From Anthoceros angustus (lineage: Eukaryota > Streptophyta > Anthocerotopsida > Anthocerotales > Anthocerotaceae): DNA of 64,000 nt. The stretch is from contig VJWM01000103.1 in NCBI GenBank assembly GCA_010909165.1, positions 186,001 to 250,000 of the forward strand, given 5' to 3'. The translations under genes and the position numbers were made by a program. The notes under the pieces were generated by a model. It had not been told where the DNA came from. It saw nothing but the letters and a program-made list of their open reading frames with translations, and did no database searches. How positions within the stretch are numbered: the stretch's first letter is position 1; every line of letters begins with the position of its first letter. Positions 1 to 12,352 of this stretch are shown piece by piece.

Positions 1-82
1 AAAAATGAAAAGGAGATATTTTTAATTGTTTGCAGCGAAAAATGAAGGAAAGTAGGGCACCCATAGGTACGTGACGGCAAAT

Positions 83-3000
83 ATGGGTGCGGAGCCGCCC
101 CAGCCCCATCCCCCGCCCGTTAAGAAGCGTGGGCGCCATGAGTTCTTTACGGTTGATGGTGGCGCAGGCGGCTCAGCTGAAGGGGCGGGATCGCTTCCCA
201 CGAATATGTCACCGGGCACAATCGAGGAGGAGGCTGGGACGACGCTCGGGGACGCAGAGGAGGCAGGTTCGCATTGGCGGGAGGGTCACAGCGCGGAAGG
301 CAGCCGGAACCGCAGCCTGAGCCTGAGCCTGAGCCTAGAGCAGGGGGAGCAGCAACCTAGTGCGGACAGCTTGGAGATACAGGAGGACAAATTGCGAAAG
401 AAGCGTAACAGGGACGAGGTGACCTGTATCTACAGGGTCTACCGCCGCCTTAAAGCTTGTCTTGCTGGAAATTGTGATTTGCAGCGGGATGTGGAGGAAG
501 CATTCCATGCGCTGCTCAGCCTTGCAAATGGTGGCCATTACTACTCCTGTTCTTGACTTTTGGGTTGTTGGCTCTTTCTTCTTCCTTTTCCCGTATTGCT
601 CAGCTTGCACACCGCTTGCGGTGAGGTACAGGTCGTCGCCTCGCCCGGCTGTCTCATAATGCCATTATATGCTTCCATTCGATGCAGGGTGTGCGAGTGT
701 CAGACGTATCGCTGCTGACCTTATTCCCCGCTACGCTAATCGTTGCCCCTCTGCTCTGGAGGCAGCATCGCAGGCCCTGCTGCAGATTTGTGACTGGAGC
801 TGTGACCTAATGTTGGAAGGGGGCCGGGAAGCGGATGTCGTCGTGGAGCAAACAGCCAGGGCGGCTTATGCCGGTCTCGTAGATTTGGCAGCAGCGGCGC
901 CCATGTTGGATTCCTGTGCCCTAAGTATGGACTCCTCCGGGGCGGGGCAGGAGCAGGGGCAGGGAGTGACTCGCACTATTGCCCTGCGCCTGCTGCACCG
1001 GGTGTATGGGAAAAAGTTGGTATTTCTGCGCTCCGCCGACGGTGCGGCGGCGGCGGATGTGGATGACGCCTTTGCGTCGCAGGACATGACGGCAGCTACT
1101 GCGTCCCAGAGGTTCGACATGGTGCTTGTGTCCTCTGTTGTCAACACTTTCCGCTCCAGCCCGCAAGCCGTGCTGGCGGCTTGCTTCGACCTGCTGGCTT
1201 CTCCGATTCCGGACGACCGGAAGGAAGGCCAGCATTTCTTGAGTGAGATTATGGCGTTTGGAAGGATATTGACCCCAGCTGATCACGGGGGTGACGTATC
1301 GTCACGGGCCGCCGGGTGTGGGGATGCCATCACTGCACCGGAGGACATGCAAGTGGAGACAGACGACGACGCCCAGTTGGAGATAGAGCCTGAGGATGAT
1401 TCGCCTCTGAAAGCTTCTGAGCCCAACGCCGATTCGTCCGAAAATTTGGTCATGCAGGTGAGATGACGTTGTTGGAAGGCAGGTTGACCTGTAGTTGGGG
1501 ACGTTTTTGCTGGCTCACATGCCGTTACCCGCTTTCGGCGCCTGGTTTTCAAATCTCTGATAATGGCACTCTGAAGTCTGGATGCCCATTTTGCGATATT
1601 TTTGTCACTGCCTGCTTGTATTTCATGCGGAAGTTTGTGTACTGACTATCGTCTTTGATCTGTCTGGCAGGTGATCCATCCTAGCCCGCCCCTGGAAAGG
1701 TGGATAGTAAAGGAAGTGCGTCACTTCCGTAGGTCTGCAAGCCAAGAGGCTTTGGGGGAGGCGATGCCTCTGTTGGATGACTTGGTGAGGTCGTTATGCT
1801 CTTTCAGACCCACAGATTTGGACTTGAATGGGGAGGAAATGGAGGATTCCCGTGCCCTTGAGGACGAGAGAACACTCAGATCTGATGACAGAGGTGAGCA
1901 GAAATGGCCTAGGAAGGCAGACGAGTCTGCTGCCTCTGATCAAGAGAATCTGCGGTCTCACCGCTCTGGGGATGGGAAGGGCGCGGGTAGCAACGGAGAT
2001 GTTTCCGGAAGTAGAGGGCAGGCTCCCTCCAGAGGGGAGCTTGTTTCAAGCAGCTGTGAGACTGGAGAACATCAATCTGCTAGCCGGAAGCATGTAAGGG
2101 CTGATGACCACAATGACTACAATGGTGAAGGGGCAGCGGAGGACTTGCCACCTGGGCGGGAGAGGCTGTCTGGGAATGGAACACCCAGAGGAGAGAAGAG
2201 GGCATTTGGCTACAAGTCCTGGGAGTATGGTCGCACAGGGGATTCAAAGTATGTGGACAAGCCTCTGTCCAGTCATGCCGAGAGGGCCAAGGGTCCAGCT
2301 AATGGAGGCTCCAAAAAGGATGCTGGTGGCTCATCTACCGGATCCCCTCTGTCTCCACCGCAGCCATCAACCCCACAACACGCATCATCTCCTTCCCGCC
2401 AAGTTGTGTGGTATCAGGATGGTGATCCTGCAGCCATGGATGTTTATGCAGCATCTCGGGTTCTTTCTGTTGGGCCTCTAGGTCAAGGACTGAGTGAATC
2501 TTCGCTGCAGGCAGAGTTTGAGCAGTTTGGGGTTGTGGAGAACATTAACATCCTTCGCGCTGAGGACTTCGCCCTAGTTAGTCTCAAACAAGTGAAGGAG
2601 GCTGTGAAGGCACGTGAAATGCTTCAGGGTAAACTGCATTGTGGCAAGCCCTTGCAGGTTAGGTTTCTGGATGGTGGACTCAGCTCTCAAATCAGTGGAA
2701 TAACCTTGGGTAGCATGTGCCATGTGTGGATCGGTGGAGTAACAAGTCAACGCGCAAAAGATGAACTTTTGAATGATCTTGAAAGTGCTGGTTTGAAGGG
2801 CCCTCGAACAGTGTTTGCTCTGGTTACTGCTGGTGCCATCCTTCTGGAGTTTCAGGTCCCTGAAGATGCCGCAGCTGTGATACAGCACGTCCGACAACGT
2901 CGCAGGGAGGGTGGTGGGCCTGCCCAGCCTTCTGCGGCCATAGAAAAGGCTGCACCAGGACGCCCAGCTGTTGCAGGCAATCGGCATTTGTGGGTTGGAC

Positions 3001-5718
3001 GCATCGATCCTGCCGTCCGGGAAGAGGAGTTAATAGGTGCCTTTTTACAATATGGCGATCTCACTGGGTGGAAAGTCCTACGTGCTAGTTCCTGTTGTTT
3101 CATTGATTTCCGCTCCACTGCTGATGCTGCAGTTGCAAAGACACAGCTTAATGGGACCAGGTTTGGCTGTCAGTGCATTCAGGTGGAGTTCAAAAACAAT
3201 CCTGTGCGGAATCCACCAGGCCCATTTCTTGGCTCCCCTCCACATGGTTCATCATCTATACATTCCCCTGCCGGCAGGTTGCCTGGTGGACAGGCCTTAG
3301 CTTCTGCATTGGCCAACTTATCCAGCAAGTTCCACATGATGGGGGGTGCTGGGAATGTTGCACCAGGAAGGTTCAGAAATTTTCGAGCTGCAGGACGTGA
3401 AGGGACTGAACGAGTGCCTACCAATACACTTTGGATTGGCTTGCCTGACAGTGTAGGACCTAGCTTCATGAATGAGACAGAGTTGAAGTCTCTCTTCAAT
3501 CTTGCAGCTTCAGGAGTTGGCGTTGTAACAAAAGTGAGGAGTGCACGGATTAGCAGGGGTCCTTGTCGGTTTGTGGAGTTTGACAGGGTGGAGGCTGCGG
3601 CGGTGGCTCTCCGGGGTGTTTCAGGACGTCTGGACCCAAGCATACAGATAGAGTTCAGGTGCTATCTTCACCAGATTTCCTAATGTCAAATTATTATCTT
3701 GAGTTTATTATCAGATAATCCACGGATGTTATATTTGGTGCTAGTGCTTTGTACCCTTTAATCACAGTTCTGTCCGTGTTGTTCAGCAACTCAGCAATAT
3801 CCATGCAACAAAGTGACAACCCTCAGTTCTATGGATATCAAAATGCAGCATATGGGCAAGGGTCTGTCGACGAGTCTCGGCGGCGTGCCTTCGACTATCA
3901 CCGTGACAGAGAAAGATCTTTGTCAAGAAGTACTAGGGAGTGGGAGCACGAGAGGGAAGAGATGCACTCTCCAACACAAGGGAATTCAGATGATGCAGGG
4001 ACACCTGGCCGCAGGTCACTTCCCCCAGGTTGGGGAGGTGCCAGCGACAAGGAGTTCACCGCTGAAGAAGCTTATCGCAGAGAGCACAGAAGGAATCGGT
4101 TTGAGAGCTCATCTGATTTGAGGGAAGATTCCAGTCGAGGGGATCCATTCTCAAGGGGTGATTCTTCTTCCTACCGCAACAGTGCAGATTTTCGGGACGT
4201 AAGGGAGAATGATGAGAGCCCACCTCTTGCCCATGGAAGTACTTTGACTGGCCGTAAATCTTTCTCTGACCGGCAGCCTTCTGTCCGCCCGCCCTTGCCA
4301 CCTCAAGGTGGAACACTTGCACCTCCCAATCCCAAGCACCCTCCCCGCCTGCACATTGAGAAGGTGCCTTCAGGTGGAGGTTGGTCTGGTCCTTCAGCGG
4401 TGGACCATAGTTCGCAAGCTGCGTCTACTACAGCAGGAAGGGCTGCGGCTGTTTCTCCTGCAGGTTTTGCTAGTAAGCATGGCCGGAACATCCCTCCACC
4501 CTCACAGTCCCCTGTCACACCAGCAGTTTCCAAGCTGGCTGGCCCTGTCTCTCGTCCACCTTTGCCACCTGTTTCACCCCCAACTGAGAATTTGTCACGT
4601 CCTGCTCCTCTCTCACCGCCTCCTAATTCAGCTCAACCTCAGCCATTTCCACCTCCTCGCAGTCCTCGTTCATACCCCCCACCTGCTAGAGAGTTTGCAC
4701 CTGAGGCAACAGGAAGAAGAACTTCACCTGCTATAGAGTTTGCACCTGAGGCAACAGGAAGAAGAACTTCACCTGCAAGAGAGTTTGCACCTGAGGCAAC
4801 AGGAAGAAGAACTTCATCTGAGATGCGAAGTCGCCGAGGTTTGCAACAGTGGATAGGGCCCTTGTGTAAGAGTGGGACACAATATTGTGAAGTAATTGCA
4901 TATCGGCAGGAGTCCTCTCTTTGTCATTATGAGAACGGGCTCAGAGAGCCAGCGGGGTATGTCCACTCTTCTCCTTCTCCTGTTGTGAGACATCACAGAT
5001 TTTTGTGCTAGATACGTTACTGGTCCGTTCTTGGCAGTCCCCTTGTCTCCAGATTCCTGGGTTCGTGTTACTTGTGGTGGAGAGTTGAGAACCCCAGAAT
5101 TGTTGTGCCTTTTTCAGTTTGAGTTCGTTTTTGTTGGTGGTAGGTGGCCAGATAAGTTGGATGTTACCAAGCGTGCTGACTTCAAATCTGTGAGGAATAG
5201 CTTCAACAACACCCCTCCTCAACAGGTACTACGACAACTTTTGTGAATATCATGTCACTATTTGGCTTGAAGTGTCTGTGCCTATGGCTGAGCACAGTCT
5301 TTCTTGTCCTTGTTTTTGTAGAGAGAAGTCTGCAGGATAAGTGTTTCTTCATCAGCGCACAATAGTGATGGGGTGAGCAATACCTGCCTTCCTTGCTCTA
5401 TGCAATCTGCAGGCCAGCTAGCAACTTTATTTGCCTTGTCCCCTTTCCTGAATTCAACAGTTTTGAGCGAAGAGAATCATGACTGAAATTTCAACCGAGG
5501 TACGTTTGTGATTGCAGTTCGAGCAGTTTGTATCATACCTGAAAGAACGAGAACGAGCTGGAGTGGTGAAGATCAGTGGCGGGGACAGAATATGGTCACG
5601 CATGCTCTACATCCTGCCGTGGTCAGTTGATACCTGTTCAATGCTGGGCATCTCCCCTCATCCGAGTGACTGCCTGCTCGGTCTCCTGTTGCCTTCACCA
5701 GCAAACACTTTGGTGTAA
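83..5718 (+). CDS. Large RRM/SPOC-domain nuclear protein (AT1G27750-like), 7 exons
   Basis: Exons 83-530, 688-1457, 1671-3658, 3787-4956, 5144-5225, 5322-5372 and 5518-5718 join in frame to 1569 aa. The N-terminal ~350 aa (KKRGRHEFF; then RNRDEV-like and ADLIPRYA..CPSALEAA stretches) match the helical N-terminal region I remember from Arabidopsis AT1G27750. The middle is low-complexity and charged. RRM-like segments start near residues 670 (LSVGPLGQGL), 755 (CHVWIGGV), 843 (RHLWVGRI) and 989 (NTLWIGLPD). The SPOC domain fills residues ~1421-1569, with the conserved KSGTQYC, WPDKLDVTKR and ILPWS segments. SPOC proteins of the Spen/FPA type act in the nucleus in transcription and RNA 3'-end processing; that role is inferred here. 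ATG at 83 is chosen because the homologous start follows directly; the in-frame GTG at 71 is not needed. The protein is longer than the ~1075 aa Arabidopsis relative, mainly through linkers. Confidence 0.87.
4681..4815 (+). repeat. Coding 45-bp tandem repeat, three copies
   Basis: Three near-identical 45-bp units lie in frame inside exon 4 of the SPOC gene and encode PA(R/I)EFAPEATGRRTS three times. Copies differ at one to three bases (for example gctaga, gctata, gcaaga). They lie in the proline-rich linker before the SPOC domain, so a change in copy number would only lengthen the linker by 15 aa. Confidence 0.95.
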
Positions 5719-6938
5719 TGCGCTCCTAGTGACCAGCAGTTGACCACTAGGACGGCCTCCAATTTTGAACGCAGTGTTGTGGGTAGGAGAAAGTGTAATA
5801 TACCCCCAGAACAGGGAGGCTGGGACTTGCCCACCATTCTGTGGCTGGTGGTCTTGGTCTCCTCCATCCGGGGGACAATGCACCACAGTAGGTAGGCAGG
5901 ACTCGCAGTGATGAGATTTCGCCATCCATCACTGCCCTGTGCCAGATGTTATTTATGATTGCTTGCTTATATAATCTCCAGCTTGCTCTTGCACGCTGAA
6001 GATGTATGTATTTCACCGGACGGTGCCTATTCAACAGGGTCATCTGATGCTCGCAGCCCACCCCTTCCTTGCATTCCAGTCGTATCCTATCCACTTCTGG
6101 TTGCCGGAACACCTTGTCCTTCAGGTCAGGTGAGGTCAGACCTGGTCTTATCCGCCGTCCATGTATTGTGTGGCACTTTTCCCTCACAGATACGACTCCT
6201 CCCTCGGCGTCACGTCAGTGCACACCTAGGCCCACCCACCTAGGCCTGTTCAACATCCTGGTGCTCACCTCACTTCCGTCTCCTCCCCTGTTCTCTCCAA
6301 GGCCGAGGGCGTTCGATTTGCAACCGGCAGCCGGTTGGAAGCAGGCCCTGCTATTTGCTATCACTGTCCTGTACGGGACTCGCTGGTTCATGGATTGTGT
6401 TTGTTATGGTAGATGGGTTCAGCCCATCTCTAGGTCTTCCATGAAGCCTTCTTGTTCTTTGTTGTGTCTCTCAGGATTGTGTGTGGTGATATTCAAAATG
6501 TATTAGAACAAGCGAGGTTTTCGTAATGTTGGCAGGCAGATATGCGATGTGTGGTAAAAACTCGGCATTCCCGTGATTGGCGCATTTCTGCGGTGCCATC
6601 TGGAGGCCCCGTCATTGGCTAGCCAGACAGGTCCGACGCGTGGGGCCGCTTTCATGCGACACGCCAACACGCCAGGAACTGGGAGGCGATACCGGCGCAA
6701 CTGACCCGGGACCCGGGACCCGGGCCCGCTGGTTTCGCCACCACCGCCCTGCGCCCCTACAAATGCACGTCCGGAGTTTAGGAAGTGAAAGAGGATTGAA
6801 CGCACGTCTGGCCTCTCGATCCGTGCAGACCCGGGCACTCAGTGCAAGAATTGGTCTCTGCTGTGGCGGAATTGTGGGGAGCCTGGCCAGCGCATTTGCG
6901 TTAGCAGATTCTAGGCCTTTGAAGTGCTTCTGTTCAGG
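5719..6938. other. Intergenic: SPOC gene 3' side and beta-amylase 5' side
   Basis: I see no gene here. The right part should hold the beta-amylase promoter and 5' leader. The only clear structure is a run of three acccggg units around 6702-6724, followed by gcccgc. No convincing TATA box was found near the beta-amylase start. Confidence 0.5.
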
Positions 6939-9524
6939 ATGGCTGTAGCCTTGCATCGCTGCGTCTCTGGAGTGTCGCTGTCTCACTCTGCTGCTGTCGA
7001 CATTCCCAGACCCAGGAGCCTCTTGCCCAGAGATGCGCCCAAATTGAGCTCTCCTGCTTCTTTCTCTTCCCGCCCCGGCGCCAGAAGCTGGGACAGCATG
7101 GGAGTGGTTGCCAGGCCTGAATTGTCGCTGTTGCCTGCCCACCGATTCTCCCCAGCTCTGTCCCGGGCTGTGAGTGTGGAAGAGCCTGATGTCGAGACCG
7201 CCAAGCCCGCCGTAGCTGCCACCAAAGAGGCGGTGAGCTAGCCGGAGGATTGTCTGTTTTGGGTGACCTTTCTTGTCATCGTTTGTGCTGATTGAGTCAC
7301 CTGGTGGGCCGGGCTTTGCAGGAGGAAGGTGCCTTGCGGGATGATGCGACCGACGCGGTGGCGGAACCTGTGACCCAGCCTAAGGAGCCCGAGCGCGACT
7401 TTGCCGGAACGGAGTATATTCCAATTTATGTCATGCTTCCTGTGAGTTCAGCGTCGCCTCCACCTACCTCTGTTGTCAAGTGTGCCAGCCACATTTTTCC
7501 GCTCTCGGCTTACGAATTCGATCACGAATTCTTCCTGCAGCTCAACACAATCAGTCACGACAACCAAGTTACAAATCCAAAGCAGCTGAGGAAGGATCTG
7601 GAGGCCTTGAAGGCTATCAGTGTGGACGGCGTTATGGTGGACTGCTGGTGGGGTCTGGTGGAGGGCGTCAAACCGTTGCAGTACGACTGGTCTGGCTACC
7701 GCGAGCTCTTTCACATGGTTGAAGATGTGGGACTCAAATTGCAGGTACACTTCATTCCCCCACCGCAAGGCCCTCTCACTTGGGTCAGCTTTAAAAACGA
7801 TGCTTGGCTTTGTCTCTGTGATCATAGGTGGTGATGTCATTCCATGAATGTGGTGGCAACGTCGGTGACGATGTCCACGTTGGACTGCCAGAGTGGGTGC
7901 TGGAAGTGGGCAAGGACAATCCTGACATCTTTTTCACTGACCGCAACGGCGTCTCAAATCCAGAGTGTCTTACCTTTGGCGTGGACAAGGAGCGCGTCCT
8001 CAGAGGACGCACTGGTCAGGAGGTACAACCTCTTCACATTTCTGATCCCACTGCAATTCTCTTTAAGTCTCCGAGACAGAGTGCGCCTAACTCCAGATGC
8101 TTCATTTCAGGTCTTCTACGACTTCATGAAGAGCTTCCGACAAGAATTTGACGACTTCTTCCTTAGTGGGACTATTACAGAGATCGAGGTTGGGCTGGGA
8201 GCTTGTGGGGAGCTTCGCTACCCCTCTTACCCGGAAAAGAATGGATGGAAATATCCAGGCATCGGCGAGTTCCAGGTTAGAAGCAGAAAGCCGCCACAGG
8301 TCCAAATGCCAGAGCATTGCACCCCAACAATCATGCCACTAACGCTTGAGCTGTGTGAGACAATGGCAGTGCTATGACAAATACCTGATGAAAAAGTTGA
8401 AGAAGGCAGCAGAGAAGAGAGGGCATCCAGAATGGGCAAAAGCTCCTGACAACGCTGGGGAGTACAACTCCCGGCCTCAAGACACTGGGTTCTTCCGAGA
8501 TGGGGGGGATTATGACAGTTACTACGGTCGCTTCTTTCTAAGGTGGTATTCCAAAGTGCTCATTGAACATGGGGACAGGGTGCTGAGTCTCGCCAAGCTC
8601 GCTTTTGATGAGGTCAAGATTGCGGCAAAGGTGGTTTAAAACTCTACCCCAGCCTGCCAGTGCCCTGCTGCTTCCATCTGGTGTATGTTTCTAACTTTTT
8701 CAAGATGCGTTCTAATCTATCACTTGCTGCTTCACCAGGTCTCTGGTATCCACTGGTGGTACAAAACCGCCAGCCATGCGGCTGAATTAGCTGCAGGCTT
8801 CAACAATTCAAGTCACAAAGATGGATATGCCCCTATTGCAGAGATGCTAGCCAAGCACAAAGCCACCTTCAACTTCACCTGTGTGGAGCTTAGTACTCTA
8901 GTGGTGGAGGAGCTTTCCCCTAATGCCCTGGCAGATCCCGAGGCCTTGGTTTGGCAGGTACATCCAAACCATCTGAAGCCGAACTACCACCACACGTTTG
9001 TCTTGTGCTCATGTTCGAAACCTGAACTGCCTACCCGCAGGTACTCAACGATGCTTGGGATGCCGGAATCGAGGTGGCCAGTGAAAATGCCCTACCTTGC
9101 TACGACAGAGATGGTTACAATCAAATCCTGGAGAGTGCCAAGCCCCGGAAAGACCCTGACGGCCGCCATCTCTCAGCTTTCACCTACCTGCGCCTTAACC
9201 CCACCCTCATGGAGGAAACTAACTTCAAAGAGTTTGAACGCTTTGTGAAACGTCTGCACGGTGAGCAACTTCTTTTGCTTCAGCAAATCCCTTGCTGCTC
9301 TCGTCTCCTTAATGTCTTGCTCACACATCCATCTTCTGCAATTTCTTTTGTTGCATTCAGCTGAAAGCTTGTGAAGAGAGTTCCGAAAACCGCTGCGCTG
9401 CCATCCGGGGTGCCACAGTAGTGACCATTTATACATACACTAAACTGTACAGATTTGTTGACCACTTATTGCAGGTGAAGCTGTGGACGACTTGAATGCA
9501 GAAACTGGTGATATATACATATAA
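6939..9524 (+). CDS. Beta-amylase, chloroplast-type (BAM1/BAM3-like), 9 exons
   Basis: Glycoside hydrolase family 14 enzyme that releases maltose from the non-reducing ends of starch glucans; plastid location is inferred from the serine/arginine/alanine-rich ~98-aa leader coded by exon 1. Exons 6939-7232, 7322-7441, 7541-7744, 7828-8022, 8111-8275, 8370-8630, 8739-8957, 9041-9260 and 9475-9524 join without a break to 575 aa, the usual length of plant plastid beta-amylases. Family landmarks are all present: [35 protein letters not shown] with the general acid Glu305, [16 protein letters not shown], the flexible-loop TCVE motif, and SENALPCYD with the catalytic base Glu501. ATG 6939 is the first in frame. 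The last exon adds only 16 residues after the KRLHG motif. A dead partial copy lies at 14.3-14.8 kb. Confidence 0.95.
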
Positions 9525-9765
9525 ACTGAGGAGCTCTGCTTCTTCACAGTCATATAATTGCGAAGCAGCATACTGTAAAACATGGACCTGCAACACACGA
9601 CATGGGTAGGATTATACTTCATCGAGTAGTAAAACATGCTAATCTTCCCGCCGTGCGATGCCGATAGTGCGTAAGCAACTGTCGGCTAGTTTATGATGGC
9701 TTAAGCCAAATGGACACACACAATTCATAACAATGGCACTGTTCCCCTTCCTGTGTTTCGATTGG

Positions 9766-9940
9766 TACTTGGATGGGGTATGTAGTGAGAGTGGACGGTT
9801 TTGGAGTTTGTAGCTACGCTTCGGTCGACTTGGATGGGATGCTTAATGAGAGTGGACGGTGTTGGAGTTTGTAGCTGCGCTTCGATCCGTACTTGGATGG
9901 GGTTCGTAGTGAGAGTGGATGGTCTTGGAGTTTGTAACTC
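9766..9940. repeat. 62-bp minisatellite, 2.8 copies
   Basis: Units of 62, 62 and 51 bp repeat in direct orientation, each built around gagagtggacgg and ttggagtttgta. It lies about 240 bp past the beta-amylase stop codon. The copies differ by scattered substitutions. No coding role is visible. Confidence 0.9.
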
Positions 9941-10196
9941 AAGCCTACTATGGTACAAAATTGTTAAGTACCAAGTCCATGACAAAAATTCATCCCTGGT
10001 GGACTTACATAAAATTCTTTCCTTCTTCTCTATGTACGCCCTAATTTATGTGCTTTGCAATTAAAAATATCCCCTCAAAAACTTAGTGTCAGAAGCTACA
10101 TCATCTGAGGTTGCCACATTTTTTAGGCTGTGAATCGTAGCTAGTCTTCTACTGTAAAGGCAAGCAAGACTTGCGACTTGAAGGCTATGAATCGTG

Positions 10197-10328
10197 TGTG
10201 CAAGAACGACCGTGAGAGCAGTTACACTGGGCTGCTTAGAATTGACAATGTGTGAAGCGTTAATGTACATGAGGGCTGAAGCCCAAACGTTATGTGTTTG
10301 TAATGGTATGACCTAATATCGGTTGGTA
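10197..10328 (-). repeat. 3' LTR of the copia relic
   Basis: About 132 bp, roughly 85% identical by eye to 11619-11744. In element orientation (minus strand) this is the downstream LTR. The end near 10328 is set by where the two copies stop matching (ggttggta versus ggttagta). Confidence 0.7.
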
Positions 10329-11028
10329 TCCCCTAAAATTTCCTCTAGCGAGGCTCCTGCCCCTGCCTCTTGGTTTTCCTTGTCTTGTAAAGAATGCGCT
10401 GGAGGATGCTTCTACAGCTAAGGTGAATACCTTTCGTCGACCCTCTTTAGTTAGCATGGCACTGAGCACTTTGTTCACGATAAGGGGCTAAACCCCTTGT
10501 AGGCTCTGCACTACACTAACCTATGATTCGGGTAGTGTAGATAATAAGATCGCTGCTAATAACTCTTCTGGGTTGTTGAATCCCAGGGCTTGAAACTTGA
10601 CTGTCGAGCTACAAAAAACCATAGCGTGGTGGTCAACTTGGTCGCCCTCAGCCATGCGCAGGTCGAGGAAATTTTAAATTGTGTGGATAGTATGCATGAT
10701 ATCAATTACAGCATAGATTTCATAGAGTTGTTTCCATGCATCAACAGTTGTTTATGTACCAGCCAACTACTGGACATTTCCTTGTTACATCCTCTGCATG
10801 AGGACATTGCGTGCTTGTTGGTTTTTATGTTCCCAATCATCCTTCTCCGCTTGTGTGCTTGTAGCGGGGAATGTGGTAATCACTGGAGGGTTCCCTATGC
10901 CACTGACATAGGCCCAGAGCTTTTTGCTCTTTTGGGAAATTAGTTATACGAAATTTCCATACAAGAAAATGATGCTGCCGGCCATCGAATCTGTCCTCCT
11001 TGGATAGGGAGATCTGTAAGGTGGACAT
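10290..11028 (-). pseudogene. Copia gag remnant
   Basis: On the minus strand 11028-10837 encodes a peptide with FDGRQHHFLVWKFRITNFPK, the F-DG-x-W-K-F-R signature at the start of copia Gag. Further along, 10478-10290 encodes LTKEGRRK and TRQGKPRGRGRS, typical of the region before the Gag zinc knuckle. Stops separate these pieces, and everything after Gag is missing. Confidence 0.65.
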
Positions 11029-11604
11029 TTTATCTTATAAGGTAAAAGTTGAGTGTCTGATGATGTGGTTAACTTCTAATTGCAAGATGATTACTGCTGT
11101 GTGTGTTGCATTAGAGTAGGCCTATATAGGTTGTTGATCTTTTGTAAGATTGAGTTCTGAATTTGCTGTGCAAGAATTGGGTGTGAGAAAATTAGGCTGC
11201 CGTGAGAGGATGCCAAGGTGTGCTAGTGACAATCTAGATGTGTCAGTGTTAAAATGCATTGAAAATTGCTGTTTCATTGTGGCAGGTTTAGAAGAGGCAT
11301 CTCGATGTAACTCCAATCATAATCAGCAGGATCTAGGTGTCCCCTCATGTTGATCTTAGATCCTGTCCCATCAGGCTGATCTCTTCACTTATGAGGAACA
11401 AGACTGAGCAAGGCCTGAGCCAACATAATTCCCACAAATTATCATCTCCTGTTTAAGGTAAGATTGATCTCTGCGAATTCTTTGCCAATCAAGTTGTTGG
11501 GCTTATCTATTAGCACAGACGTTGGTGTCATTGATAGCCCGACATTGATCTAAAATATGCAGGTCATGAATGCTGGGATGCGAGTGATAGCAAAGAGCGG
11601 AATT

Positions 11605-11618
11605 GGGCTCTGATACCA
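11605..11618 (-). promoter_or_regulatory. Primer-binding site for initiator Met tRNA
   Basis: The minus-strand sequence TGGTATCAGAGCCC matches the 3' end complement of plant initiator methionine tRNA used to prime Ty1/copia reverse transcription. It starts one base after the LTR terminal CA. Confidence 0.8.
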
Positions 11619-11744
11619 TGTGCAAGTACGGTCGTGAGAACAATGGACTGCTTAGAATTGACAATGTAAGAAGCGTGAATATACATGAGGGCTGAAGCCC
11701 AAACGTTGTGTGTTTGTAACAGTATAACCTAATACCGGTTAGTA
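11619..11744 (-). repeat. 5' LTR of the copia relic
   Basis: About 126 bp, paired with 10197-10328. It directly abuts the primer-binding site at 11605-11618, which fixes both its end and the orientation of the element. Confidence 0.72.
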
Positions 11745-12170
11745 GCTTGCTAATTAATTAATACTAATGAACCGTGCCCTAAGAGCTGGGTGCTACCTAG
11801 TTCAACATCGTGAATGTATTTTCGGACGATTATAAATGTTTTCCTGGAACTTTGAAGGGCTTTTGCACTCAACTTCATGTGCGCCTCAGGCAAAGAAAAC
11901 CGCTCTGCAGATTGCTGGGGTAGCGAGAGAAGTCTATGTCCGTGGGCTTGGCAGCAGCTCTGCATGCCTTGTTCCTTGCTCCGCATGCCTTGTTCCTTGT
12001 TTCGCGCCTTACGTCTCTGGTGATGAGTTTGAGACGAAGGCGGGGAGAAAAAGTCATGGAAATCTACAGTGGCCAATGCAGCATAGGATGCATCTGGTCC
12101 CGCTTCGGGACTACTTTCCACATTCCATGGCATGTAAGTATAGGTGACAAAACAGGTGGCAACCAGCATG
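11745..12170. other. Intergenic upstream of the 11S globulin gene
   Basis: No gene seen. A short direct repeat, tgccttgttccttg, occurs twice near 11966-12000. Distal promoter elements of the 11S globulin gene may lie here, but none can be named with confidence. Confidence 0.4.
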
Positions 12171-12265
12171 TGCATGCGGTGCCCTGACACCGCTCAGGAT
12201 TGTGCATAGCGAGGAACTGGGGATTGTGCATAGCTAGGATTGTCACCCTTCCCTGCTCTTATAAG
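12171..12265 (+). promoter_or_regulatory. Putative 11S globulin promoter: RY element and TATA box
   Basis: TGCATG at 12171-12176 is the reverse complement of the RY core CATGCA, the binding site of B3 factors such as ABI3/FUS3 that drive seed storage protein genes. A TATA-like ttataag lies near 12259-12265, about 90 bp before the ATG. Between them ggattgtgcatagc is repeated. Spacing fits a plant storage-protein promoter; function is inferred. Confidence 0.45.
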
Positions 12266-12352
12266 CACCTCCTTGCAGCCTGGAAATCACCAACGTTCAA
12301 GCTAGCGCACCCACAGTACTAGTGCAGGAGATCAAACTAAGTCCTTGGAGCG

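Larger units (their letters stand above)
10197..11744 (-). mobile_element. Gutted Ty1/copia retrotransposon with two short LTRs
   Basis: Two direct repeats, 10197-10328 and 11619-11744, both begin tgtgcaag and share the core gctgcttagaattgacaat and the run gagggctgaagcccaaacgtt. On the minus strand the right repeat is followed at once by TGGTATCAGAGCCC (complement of 11605-11618), the standard primer-binding site for initiator Met tRNA in plant copia elements. The right repeat is therefore the 5' LTR. The ~1.3-kb interior holds gag remnants on the minus strand but no protease, integrase, RT or RNase H. The element is internally deleted and non-autonomous. I could not find a target-site duplication, so the outer borders are approximate. 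Confidence 0.72.

Noticed and set aside
6503-7142. Minus-strand open frames near the beta-amylase start as genes
   Set aside because: They overlap the beta-amylase first exon and promoter and have no motif.
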